From Xestospongia muta (Eukaryota; Porifera; Demospongiae; Haplosclerida; Petrosiidae): 64,000 bases of DNA. Made by a program: the position numbers and the translations under genes. The stretch covers positions 1,414,923 to 1,478,922 of the forward strand of contig OY848922.1 of assembly GCA_963693285.1 (NCBI GenBank), written 5' to 3'. Of the stretch, positions 45,101-64,000 are shown in pieces. Each line of letters begins with the position of its first letter. The stretch's first letter is position 1. The notes under the pieces were generated by a model. That model was not told where the DNA came from, searched no databases, and saw nothing but the letters and a program-made list of their open reading frames with translations.

Positions 45101-46745
45101 GAAACTGTAATATTAAAAAAACTAAAGTCAATTAAAGACAATAGTATGTAGATATATTGATGAGCTGGTCTGTGTGAGAGTTTAGTATATGTTGTTTGCT
45201 GAAAGAAGAAATGAAATGAAACTGATGTAATGGTTGATCAACAGCTATATCATTACGCTATGTGTATTTGTCTCTACTTGTATAGTATATGAATGGACAC
45301 CAGAATTGTTAATCTTTTCAAAAAGGAAAATTTAAGTTGTTTGACTGTATAATCAAGTACTCATTACACATCAGTGCTAAAACCAACAGTAACAGATGTT
45401 AGTTGTATGCATTAATTAAGTCTACTATTAATATTGAGTGCCTTAATTGAAACTACTATTATTTACGTGCACTGCTTTTCGTAAATATGCTGAGTACTGT
45501 AATGTAAATGGGCGTGGCTTGGAGAGTGCTAAAATTGTTATTTGTAAAATTCAAATGTTTTAAAATGTCTAAATTTTACAATCTCTTAATTTAGTAAACA
45601 CATTATATAGTAGACATAAATTACTCAACACTGGAGATATAATTTAGTGTGAAATAGTTTATTTGGGAGTAAGTTATTAGAAAGCATTCTTTTGTTTAAA
45701 GTGTAGTTTAGGGATAGTCCAGGACATTCTATATACCAAACACCTGCTTTATAATACAATAGATTTGTATTTCCAGTGAAAAATTGTAATTTGTTTGATA
45801 TGCTCAGTTTCATTGTTATGTGTTGGAAATAGACGTTTGTATTGAATTGGAAAATAAAAGTGAAAAAAATTAAGATTTTTAAAACCAACATCAAATTTAT
45901 TGGTATTTTTTTGGAAGCATTCTTGTAATCACATAGTCACAGACCTCAAATATTAATGTCCTCTATTATAATGTTGTGTTTACTATACTAATGTTATGGA
46001 ACAACAGTAACAACATGTAATACAATATGCTTTTTATATGGTATTACGTTAAACTCTTTAATTATTGTCAATAAATACGACTGCTTCACTTTCTTTATAA
46101 GCATACAAAGATAATTAACGTCATAAATTGATTAGACATATACGGTACAGAACTGACTTGGTAAGTAGATAATAAATAATCCCTTTTTGTGTTTGTCTCT
46201 CTCGTATGCTGATGGCATGTGTCCCCATCTGTCTATGTTGCTACTCCTTGTCATATGTATTTCCTGTCATGTACTCTACTTAGTTTTGATTATCACTATG
46301 GAATCTTGTTAACATTTGGTTAGCCTTAGGATGTTGATAATAGATTGGTTTGTAGTGACAGAACAAAACTTGTATTCTGAATGAATCGTTTATAATTATT
46401 GGCCACACTCCCATTCCACTTGTACAAGTCTCGTTCTTATTTTTTAAACTCATACAGACATATTTTAGATGATCACTGGTTTGTGTGATCAGTAACTGGC
46501 TTTATTGCCTCTTGTTTCCTGGCTCTTCCATTGGTTTCCTTCCATCACAGAGAGCCTGGAGACAATATAGCAATTACCTGCTAATTCTTTATTCCTTCTA
46601 TCTTTTAGCTCAGACGGAGGACGAGATTAGCTGTTCTGCCAATGATCGAGTTTCTATTTTGGAAGATTTAGGAGATGGATGGCTCCGAGTACGAAAAGGA
46701 AATGACGAAGGCTATGTGCCTCAAAGTTACGTCCAATATTCTTAG
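33337..46745 (+). CDS. CIP4/FNBP1/TOCA-like F-BAR-HR1-SH3 protein
   Basis: Fourteen exons, 538 aa: 33337-33360, 37986-38101, 38335-38379, 38794-39004, 39204-39308, 39788-39916, 40396-40542, 41030-41152, 41267-41373, 41609-41741, 42265-42322, 42458-42615, 43183-43306 and 46609-46745. The family bends membranes and links Cdc42 to N-WASP/actin during endocytosis. It begins MSWGSELWDQYD, the hallmark start of CIP4/FBP17, followed by an F-BAR helical region (about 1-290). HR1 starts at FSHLPPEQRRKRL (about 305) and runs as a coiled coil to about 380, the Cdc42-binding part in relatives. A Lys/Glu-rich linker leads to a C-terminal SH3 (about 484-538, with MIYDFDAQTEDEISC and DGWLRVRKGNDEGYVPQSYV). 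First and last introns are large (4.6 and 3.3 kb); AATAAA follows the stop by 22 bp. Confidence 0.95.
33361..37985 (+). other. 4.6-kb first intron of the CIP4-like gene
   Basis: Far longer than typical introns here. It contains a double hairpin (35561-35667), short TA and TG runs, and an alternating ACATGT run (about 36975-37000). I found no conserved coding exon. The size and first-intron position would fit enhancers or an alternative promoter, which cannot be shown from sequence alone. Confidence 0.6.
35561..35667. repeat. Two adjacent long perfect palindromes
   Basis: First hairpin: 32-bp arms 35561-35592 and 35598-35629, perfectly complementary, with a 5-base loop. Second: a 30-bp perfect palindrome at 35638-35667. 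The 8-base gap between them makes a head-to-tail cruciform-prone unit in an intron. Confidence 0.93.
39131..39203 (+). repeat. CA microsatellite ending at the exon 5 acceptor of the CIP4-like gene
   Basis: About 72 bp of CA ending in CAG at 39201-39203, directly before exon 5 (GCAAAACG). Here CA rather than CT forms the 3' end of the intron. Confidence 0.97.
39325..39760. repeat. ACATGTAC-rich minisatellite in intron 5 of the CIP4-like gene
   Basis: Imperfect units of about 20-40 bp alternate ACATGTACATGTAC with AGGGTCT, TGAGTTT or TAGAGGTCT. Long open frames across it (Thr/Cys- or Val/Leu/His-rich) are artefacts of the repeat. Confidence 0.9.
41203..41263 (+). repeat. CT/C-rich tract at the exon 9 acceptor of the CIP4-like gene
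   Basis: CT repeat with an internal run of C, followed by CTTCCTTAG (acceptor ending at 41266). Gene-sense pyrimidine tract. Confidence 0.93.
41930..42215. mobile_element. Three 48-bp tandem units plus a TIR-like end (possible MITE)
   Basis: Three near-identical 48-bp units (about 41931-42074), each starting TTTAGCCTCATTCCCAGAC and ending TAGTGAATGGTA. About 130 bp downstream lies TTGGGATGAGACTAA (about 42199-42213), roughly the inverse of the unit start. The unit head resembles the tip of the element in the CDC7 intron (GCCTCGTACCCAGGC), so the two may be related. Lies in intron 10 of the CIP4-like gene. Confidence 0.55.
42972..43082. mobile_element. 111-bp MITE with perfect 14-bp terminal inverted repeats
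   Basis: CTACAGTGGAACAT at 42972-42985 is the exact reverse complement of ATGTTCCACTGTAG at 43069-43082. The interior is AT-rich and non-coding. It lies in intron 12 of the CIP4-like gene, about 100 bp before the CT/CA acceptor tract of exon 13. Confidence 0.8.
43139..43182 (+). repeat. CT then CA tract at the exon 13 acceptor of the CIP4-like gene
   Basis: A CT run passes directly into a CA run and ends in CAG at 43180-43182 before exon 13. Confidence 0.95.
43307..46608 (+). other. 3.3-kb intron splitting the SH3 domain of the CIP4-like gene
   Basis: AT-rich DNA between the first SH3 residues (IYDFD) and the rest of the domain. No exon, transposase or long repeat was recognised. A short inverted pair around 44895-44940 (AAGTACGAGTGGATAATGCA / TGCACTCGATACTT) could form a hairpin. 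Confidence 0.55.
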
Positions 46746-47581
46746 CTTTTTGACTTGCCCCTATCATAATAAAAGATGACAATTGAATGTGTGTGTTTTA
46801 TTTTGGGCCCATGTGCACAATTAACCTGTCAATATTGTTATTGTTATTAGCTACTTATTACATCATATTGATGCTCTAAATTAAATTCATCTAACTTGAA
46901 ACTTTTAATACTCAATTTTTTATTATTATTATTTATTAGTATGTTTTTAGGTTTGGTTTTTTTTTTCTTGATATTGTACTTGACATGACTCATGCAAAAT
47001 TATGTGATGTTTTTTCTTGCTTTTGTTTATGCCCTTTAATCATGTGTGTTATCATCAATCATGGGTTAATACCTTTTATTGTGATTTCTTTTCTAAAAAA
47101 AAACGTAATTGAAAACTTTCCCTCAAAAATAGCTGGATGCTTCTTAGTTAAATCAATAGATTCTTATTTCTTTAAAAAGGATATATTATAATACAGCTGT
47201 TGTTATCAATCTAAAAATAAACACAACAATGCACTTTGGGTAAACAGCAAGGTATTAATTAAAGCGGTTGCTAAGATAATAGCATCGGAATGTTAATTAT
47301 ACTCGTCATTAAAAGGCCTCGTATGGCTGCATCGCTCAATAGTTCTGAAGTGTCGATAAGTGCTAAAGTTATTGAGTCGCCGTTTTCTCTTCTCGTCTGC
47401 TTTCTTTTACACTTCAGTACTACCAGACACGTAGACGACTGTTTCTACTTTATCGAGTAAGTTTGTTTGCTATGAAGTCTAACTATGTTTTTGCTCTAAG
47501 ACAAAACAATCTGAATTTCATACTCCCACCAATTATATGCGATATTCTGTCTTTTTCTCTTAGAAATTGACTGTTGAGGAA
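46746..47581. other. Intergenic region with CIP4 poly(A) site and BCAR3-like 5' region
   Basis: AATAAA at 46768-46773, followed by a TGTGTGTGTTTT element, marks the end of the CIP4-like transcript with a 3' UTR of only a few dozen bases. The second half probably holds the promoter and 5' UTR of the next gene. TTTTTCTCTTAG at about 47553-47564 is a possible acceptor just before the start codon. No other gene was seen. Confidence 0.6.
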
Positions 47582-58956
<11,375 letters not shown>

Positions 58957-59699
58957 AATATTGTACTATTTTGCACATGTACAATGTACGTTTCATGCAT
59001 CTTTTAGAATCTGTCTTGTATCTTTTCCCTGTTTCATATCTAGTTCTCCTCTGACAATGTATGTACTATATAATAAATTATTTTTTCAGCTATATAAAAA
59101 TATTAGCGTAATTTTCAATGCTCTGTTCCTACAATATTTGATAGTTCAGTGAAGACTTTACCGATTTTTTTCTTGATGTTGTCAACAGTCTTAATTTTTT
59201 TATTTGCTATTATTGTATATGATGATGTACTATTAGTATTTGAAAAATATATTACAATTATATACAAATAGATGTTGAATCGAGTTATTGTAAATCCTTT
59301 CAAGTGGGAACTGGATTAAAGTCATACCTACTACTAAGTACTATATCAGTTACCCTAACTCAGTGATAACTGCATCTTTTAGCAATTAAACAATGCACCA
59401 TCAATATAACACAGCCATATTTCACTACAACACTCACTCTTCCAGAAAATTGCACAATTAATACATGATCATAATAGCTATGCTTTATAATAAACTAACG
59501 AGTATATTATGTAGATTGTTTGCATATAAAACCTATTTGCACTTTTGTAATCACACCTAAACACTAATGAGTGTGAGCGGATAACTGTCTCAACAGTTTC
59601 CCACCTTTTTTGAATATGTAGCGCATTATTAAAGCTATACGTTTAGGGTTAGGGTTAGAGAAGTATACTCCAAGTCAACTATAGTGAGATATACATAGC
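58957..59699. other. Intergenic region between the BCAR3-like and Fic genes
   Basis: It contains a BCAR3-side poly(A) signal AATAAA at 59072-59077 and AT-rich DNA. A short telomere-like run (about two and a half TTAGGG units, 59642-59658) lies roughly 40 bp before the Fic start. No coding exon was recognised. Confidence 0.6.
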
Positions 59700-60638
59700 A
59701 TGTCTGACGTGAATCGTCCTGTTTTGGTACGCCTTCCATTCGTTGAGGATGATCCAAAAGAATTATGGGAGAGATGTTGTGATTGTTTGAAGAAATGGAA
59801 AGAGGACTCGTCAACCTCTGAAGAGATCCGTGCTAGGATGAAGTCTTATGAGAAAGAACGAGCTCTGAACTTAGTTTGGATGTCTAACAAGCTTGAGTCG
59901 ACGATGCCAGAAGGTCTAAATAGGCACGAGACTTTTAAAATCCTCCAGAAAATATATGATGAGGAAACCAACGATACGATAGAAGACATTTTAAGTAAGT
60001 ACGATATCGCAAGAGGTGGTACATTGCTGGAGGACGCTGAACGTGAATGCTCCGGTAGGAGACAGCTGGTTCAACATGTTCTTGCATATAAAAAGTTAAG
60101 AGAATGGGCAGTCTCTGCAACACCAGTACCATTATCAGAGGAAATTATTAAAGATATCCACCAAATTCTTATGACAGATTTAAAAACAGAAGATGGAATC
60201 CCAGTCAATGGAGGGTCATATAGAAAGATACCTGTTCATTCTGATGATCATACTTTTCCACATCATGACTGTGTACCCAGAAATATGAAGAAAATTGTTG
60301 ACACGTACAACAGCAAATCTTCAGCATCTCATGATCCTTATCAACTGGCAAGTTGGTTGCTGTTTGAAGTTATATCATTGCACCCTTTCGTAGATGGGAA
60401 TGGCCGAATGTGTCGATTACTTTGGTGTGCTTCCCTGATGAGAGATGGGTTACCTTTTCCACTTACAATTACCTCTGGCCATAAAAGGGCCCGTAAGCAC
60501 TATGTTCAATGTATTGAGAGGGACAGACGACCCCAGTACTCTAATCAACCATCTCTAACTACTTTAACATTGGTAAGTATAATGAGAGCCTGGGACAATT
60601 TTTGGTGTAATTTGAAGTATGAATTAATAAATGATTAA
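59700..60638 (+). CDS. Fic-domain protein (predicted AMP transferase), intronless
   Basis: Single exon, 312 aa. Fic proteins transfer AMP (or related groups) from a nucleotide to a protein hydroxyl. The core motif is complete: H228-P-F-V-D-G-N-G-R236-M-C-R239. The flap region (GGSYRKIPVHSDDHTFPHHD, about 171-190) is also present. An N-terminal helix carries MSNKLES at 61-67, at the place of the autoinhibitory (S/T)xxxE(G/N) motif. Its final position is Ser instead of Gly/Asn, though STMPEG (67-72) directly after also fits the consensus. No signal peptide, membrane span or TPR is visible, so it is unlike animal FICD and probably cytosolic. It is intronless in an intron-rich region, so bacterial origin or retroposition are both possible. 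It converges on CDC37. Confidence 0.92.
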   Translation: MSDVNRPVLVRLPFVEDDPKELWERCCDCLKKWKEDSSTSEEIRARMKSYEKERALNLVWMSNKLESTMPEGLNRHETFKILQKIYDEETNDTIEDILSKYDIARGGTLLEDAERECSGRRQLVQHVLAYKKLREWAVSATPVPLSEEIIKDIHQILMTDLKTEDGIPVNGGSYRKIPVHSDDHTFPHHDCVPRNMKKIVDTYNSKSSASHDPYQLASWLLFEVISLHPFVDGNGRMCRLLWCASLMRDGLPFPLTITSGHKRARKHYVQCIERDRRPQYSNQPSLTTLTLVSIMRAWDNFWCNLKYELIND

Positions 60639-60916
60639 ACTATTACCTGGTAGTCTAGTCAGACTGTCACAATGTTTCAATGTTTATTATCAATTATTGT
60701 AAGCACTTCTTGATACTTTAGTATCATTAATCTAGGTTTCCATATTTATAAACTTTCATGTATTAAATATTCCTATAATTTTCAAATTAGTATATGTGAA
60801 AAATTCCCAGGTTAACCATGTGTAATTTTTCACATTTGATTGATAGTGAATTACAATAGCGAGATATTTTAAACAATATAACATTACAAACGAAAATGTC
60901 ATTGATAATCAAACAT
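60639..60916. other. Spacer between convergent Fic and CDC37 genes
   Basis: 278 bp of AT-rich DNA between two stop codons; both 3' UTRs must lie here. No other feature was seen. Confidence 0.6.
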
Positions 60917-62086
60917 TTAATCCAATCCCAAATCATCATTAACGTCCTCATAATGTTCATCACTTGATTCACCCTCTTCATCCTCCTCATCCTCCTCTTC
61001 CTCCTCCTCCTCCTCCTCCTGGTCTTGGTGTTTCTTCAACTCTTCACTAGCAGGGGTAAGTCCAGCAGATTTAGCATCTGCTACCCATAGACCGGAATCA
61101 ACACATCTCTTCATGTGATAAGCTGCATCTTCTTTACTCATAGCTGAGAGAACTTGTTGTAATTTAGGTATATTGCGCTCTTCAAAGCAGGCCCTTAATT
61201 CTGGTGGAAGGGTCTCCATGACTTCAACTGGATCCAATCCTCCTGGACCTAAACGTTTTTGACGTTCTTCTTCTTCAACTTTCTTCATAGCTTCTTCGAT
61301 TCTAATCTGTGCTCGAACTTTAACACGTTCTATAAAAGAACTGAGCTCATCATCAAAAGCATCTGTGTATTGTTTGTCGGCAGTTTTCATCCTTTGAAAG
61401 AACCCGACAACACACGAACGAGGATCACGATCGAGTTGCTTAGCGAGTTGTAGTATATACTGCATCACAATAGCTTGGTGTGCTACTCGCTCCATTAAAG
61501 AGGTTTTACCTTCAACTTGTAATGTGACGCACCACATGGTCAAGTAACTGGCAGTATCTTCACAAACCAAGTGAGGTTGATCACGGAGATAATCCCGACT
61601 ATCGTCATAATCTGATAGCATGCCATAACATTTTACTTCTTGTTCATGGTTCTCAACAAAACTATACAGCTGTTGATGTTTCTCTTCGTCTGTTAGTTCT
61701 TTCTTTGGTTTTGGTTTGTTGATGATTGATCGGGAGAAACCATCCTTAGATAAAGTATCCACATTCCATGGAACGAGTCGTTCTTTCTTTTCCAACTCAT
61801 CTTTCTTTTTTTGTAATTCTTTTTCTTCTTTTTTCAATTTCTCTAATTCATTTTTGGCAGCTTTAGAATCATCTTCAGTCTTCATCTTTTGCTGCACTTC
61901 TAACATTTTCTTCCTGTGTTCTTTTTGCTTGGCTTCAAATTGTTCTTTCTCGGACTTCTCTTGCTCCATACGTTCTACACGAGCTTGATGTCTCCATCGA
62001 AATAGCGATGGAGTATCGATATTGGGATGAGTGTCATCTTCATCGTCGCTAACCTCGATATTTTTCCATTTACTGTAGTCCACCAT
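60917..62086 (-). CDS. CDC37: CDC37 Hsp90 co-chaperone, intronless
   Basis: Single exon, 389 aa, close to the usual animal length. CDC37 delivers protein kinases to Hsp90 in the cytosol. The N-terminus MVDYSKWKNIEVSDDEDD carries the conserved Ser13 in a CK2 context, whose phosphorylation is needed for kinase clients. A charged coiled coil follows (about 30-120), then the Hsp90-binding middle domain (about 130-275, including SYLTMWCVTLQVEGKTSLME and AHQAIVMQYILQLAKQL), a C-terminal helical region (DPVEVMETLPPELRACFEER), and an acidic Glu/Asp tail encoded by a GAG/GAA run. It diverges from AP3M across 194 bp and converges on the Fic gene. Confidence 0.97.
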   Translation of the reverse strand: MVDYSKWKNIEVSDDEDDTHPNIDTPSLFRWRHQARVERMEQEKSEKEQFEAKQKEHRKKMLEVQQKMKTEDDSKAAKNELEKLKKEEKELQKKKDELEKKERLVPWNVDTLSKDGFSRSIINKPKPKKELTDEEKHQQLYSFVENHEQEVKCYGMLSDYDDSRDYLRDQPHLVCEDTASYLTMWCVTLQVEGKTSLMERVAHQAIVMQYILQLAKQLDRDPRSCVVGFFQRMKTADKQYTDAFDDELSSFIERVKVRAQIRIEEAMKKVEEEERQKRLGPGGLDPVEVMETLPPELRACFEERNIPKLQQVLSAMSKEDAAYHMKRCVDSGLWVADAKSAGLTPASEELKKHQDQEEEEEEEEEDEEDEEGESSDEHYEDVNDDLGLD

Positions 62087-62280
62087 ATTGAAGTGCTTGC
62101 TTCTTGTTTTGCAGTGGGAATTTTATTCTGCAGTTCTAGAAAAGTCTAGTTCAGAGTCCTTGATGATGGGTGGAGCAAAGGGCGTGGCAGCTATGAAAAG
62201 TCACGAGAATTTCTAACGTGCTTTATTTAGAGCTTGTCTTTCTTCTAATAGACACCAGCAATAGCAGCATCAGTTTAAAG
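62087..62280. promoter_or_regulatory. Divergent CDC37 / AP3M promoter with possible heat-shock element
   Basis: 194 bp separate the two start codons. TTCTAGAA at 62134-62141 is a perfect inverted pair of heat-shock-factor half sites (TTCnnGAA), about 50 bp upstream of the CDC37 ATG. AGGGCGTGGC at about 62177-62186 resembles a GC/KLF box. Both readings are consensus matches only. Confidence 0.5.
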
Positions 62281-63314
62281 ATGCTTATTAATAGTCTTTT
62301 TATGATCAACACTTCTGGGTGAGTTGCATTTTAGGAAATGATCTTTGCTTTAGTCTAGATATTTGCAGGGAGATTTTTATGGAGAAACATTGGAGGACAG
62401 TAGTCAGTAGATCAGTTTGTGATTACTTCTTTGAAGCTCAAGGCAAAGTGAGTACTGTACTAGATATATAAAGAATGGGGAAGGGTCATGATCTATGAAG
62501 ATAGACCACACCCTCTTGATAAAAATAGTCTCATGCCTGGACCATACAGTTTGGGCACAAGACTACATTGGTATATGTACAATAAAATTATATTACAACT
62601 ATTCCATGATTAGTTTCTGTCTCTCTGTTAGGTCTCCAATCCTCAAGATATTCCTCCAGTGATAACCACACCTCATTACTATCTCGTCACTGTCTATCGT
62701 TGTAGTATCTATTTTGTAGCTGTAGTACAAAGTGAAGGTATATTGGACATATAGTTACATGAAATACATGTAAACGTATATTATATGTTACATGAAATAC
62801 ATGTAAACATATATTGTATGTTACATGAAATACATGTAAACATATATTGTATGTTACATGAAATACATGTAAACATATATTGTATGTTACATGAAATACA
62901 TGTAAACATATATTGTATGTTACATGAAATACATGTAAACATATATTGTATGTTACATGAAATACATGTAAACATATATTGTATGTTACATGAAATACAT
63001 GTAAACATATATTGTATGTTACATGAAATACATGTAAACATGTGTTATGTATTACATGCAATACATGTAAACATGAAACATGTACTTTTAATCTATTCTA
63101 TATTTAATGCAATATTTATTATTATTATTATTAGACATTTTATACGTGTTGTCTTATTGTTGTCATAGCTCCTCCATTATATGTGATTGAGTTCTTACAT
63201 CGTGTGATTGACATTTTTATTGAATATTTCAGTGACTGTTCTGAACAAAGGATCAAGGAACATTATGTCATTGTCTATGAAGTAAGATTTACACAAATGT
63301 CATCGTTAAAACTA

Positions 63315-63367
<53 letters not shown>

Positions 63368-63979
63368 GCTTCTTGAAGAAATGTTAGACAATGGTTTTCC
63401 TTTAGCAACAGAGTCAAACATACTCAAGGAGTTGATTCGTCCACCTACAATTCTTCCTTCAAGTGTAGTTAATACAATTACAGGAAAAACTCAGTATGTT
63501 CTAATAACAGTTGTATACATGTACATGTAAATATTTTTAATAGATAATAATTTAATAACGTTGTTTTTTTTTCATGTAAATAGCACTAAGTGGATGTACA
63601 ATATATTGTTAATATCTTAATTTATGCAGAGTCAGTTCTACTCTTCCGACTGGTCAATTATCTAATATCCCATGGAGACGAACAGGAGTTAAATATGCCA
63701 CTAATGAGGTACATGTAATTTTACATGTATTTTACAATAACACAATCACAATAATTAGATAATAACTAATGAACATATAACAATAGTTCTTTAATACTGT
63801 TTTGTTTAGATAATGTATTTACTATTTAACACTATATTTCTCTAGATTTTCTTAGATCTAATTGAAGAGATAGATGCTATCATTGATAAAACAGTGAGTC
63901 ACACACACACACACACACACACGTTATTTAACTGGTCAATTTATAGGGTGCTATTGTAGTATCTGAAGTACATGGAAAG
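62281..63979 (+). CDS. AP3M1: AP-3 complex mu subunit, 5' part (continues past the window)
   Basis: Exons seen: 62281-62318, 62369-62447, 62632-62737, 63169-63281, 63369-63493, 63630-63708, 63847-63894 and 63948-63979. The gene then leaves the window. AP-3 sorts cargo from endosomes to lysosome-related organelles, and mu binds Tyr-based signals. The translated part covers the longin-type N-terminal domain and linker: MLINSLFMINTSG, EKHWRTVVSRSVCDYFFEAQ, VVQSEAPPLYVIEFLHRV, LLEEMLDNGFPLATESNILK, TLPTGQLSNIPWRRTGVKYA and EEIDAIIDKT. The NIPWRR and EEIDAIIDK stretches are typical of AP-3 rather than AP-1/2 mu. The first intron is only 50 bp. Whether it corresponds to vertebrate AP3M1 or AP3M2 cannot be said; a single ancestral gene is likely. 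Confidence 0.96.
62750..63080. repeat. 33-bp minisatellite in AP3M intron 3
   Basis: About nine to ten near-perfect 33-bp units containing ACATGAAATACATGTAAAC and ATATTGTATG. Because 33 is a multiple of three, several frames stay open on both strands, giving spurious repeat ORFs (NIYCMLHEIHV- and CISCNIQYMFT-type). Each unit holds an imperfect TTACATG...CATGTAA palindrome. Confidence 0.95.
63319..63368 (+). repeat. CT microsatellite ending at the AP3M exon 5 acceptor
   Basis: About 48 bp of CT running straight into TAG (63366-63368), the acceptor before exon 5 (CTTCTTGAAG). Confidence 0.97.
63899..63923 (+). repeat. CA microsatellite at the start of AP3M intron 7
   Basis: CA run immediately after the GTGAGT donor of exon 7. 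Unlike most others here, it sits at the 5' end of the intron. Confidence 0.9.
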
Positions 63980-64000
63980 GTTAGTAACACCTGTAATAAA

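Noticed and set aside
62687..63168. Three overlapping open frames in the AP3M intron 3 minisatellite
   Set aside because: Open only because the unit is 33 bp; no start context or domain, and they lie between clear AP3M exons.

Overview
The window looks like nuclear DNA of an early-branching animal, most likely a demosponge of the Amphimedon type. The evidence is indirect. Genes are dense, and most introns are 50-600 bp with canonical GT-AG ends. The DNA is AT-rich and crowded with microsatellites and small inverted-repeat elements. The gene set is animal: a CIP4/TOCA F-BAR-SH3 protein, a BCAR3/NSP-type SAM-SH2-Cdc25H protein, RECQL4 with an Sld2 head, CDC7 and AP-3 mu. No rRNA, tRNA, CRISPR array, operon or prokaryotic feature was seen. 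I joined exons by hand using splice sites and reading phase. Every complete multi-exon model closes to a whole number of codons.

Layout. 1-3027: repeat-rich DNA holding the decayed head of an SMNDC1/SPF30-like gene. 3028-11050: two paralogous MBOAT1/2-type lysophospholipid acyltransferase genes, head to head across a 128-bp shared promoter; the right-hand copy carries a minisatellite, a MITE and two very long CT tracts. 11051-16556: three intronless multi-pass membrane-protein genes from tandem duplication, the first broken by a 49-bp duplication. 16870-23193 (minus): RECQL4. 23311-27912: two tandem mitochondrial-clan cytochrome P450 genes. 28832-32752 (minus): CDC7 kinase. 33337-46745: CIP4/FNBP1-like F-BAR/HR1/SH3 gene. 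47582-58956: BCAR3/SH2D3-like adaptor. 59700-60638: intronless Fic protein. 60917-62086 (minus): intronless CDC37. 62281-window end: AP-3 mu subunit, truncated by the window edge.

Functional themes. RECQL4 (Sld2-like origin firing) and CDC7 (DDK kinase) lie on the same strand with only the P450 pair between them. The CIP4-like and BCAR3-like genes are neighbours, and both families act in membrane, actin and adhesion signalling. Four divergent gene pairs share short promoter regions: MBOAT/MBOAT, RECQL4/P450, CDC7/CIP4 and CDC37/AP3M.

The most striking points are these. (1) CT/CA microsatellites repeatedly form the polypyrimidine tract of 3' splice sites, always with the pyrimidine-rich (or CA) strand on the sense side. 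(2) A 50-bp minisatellite has multiplied the 3' splice site of MBOAT exon 4 into a row of decoy acceptors. (3) The BCAR3-like SH2 domain has His in place of the invariant FLVR arginine, and the protein carries Cas-like YDVP tyrosine motifs. (4) The membrane-protein family shows a recent 1.9-kb tandem duplication with one frameshifted copy.
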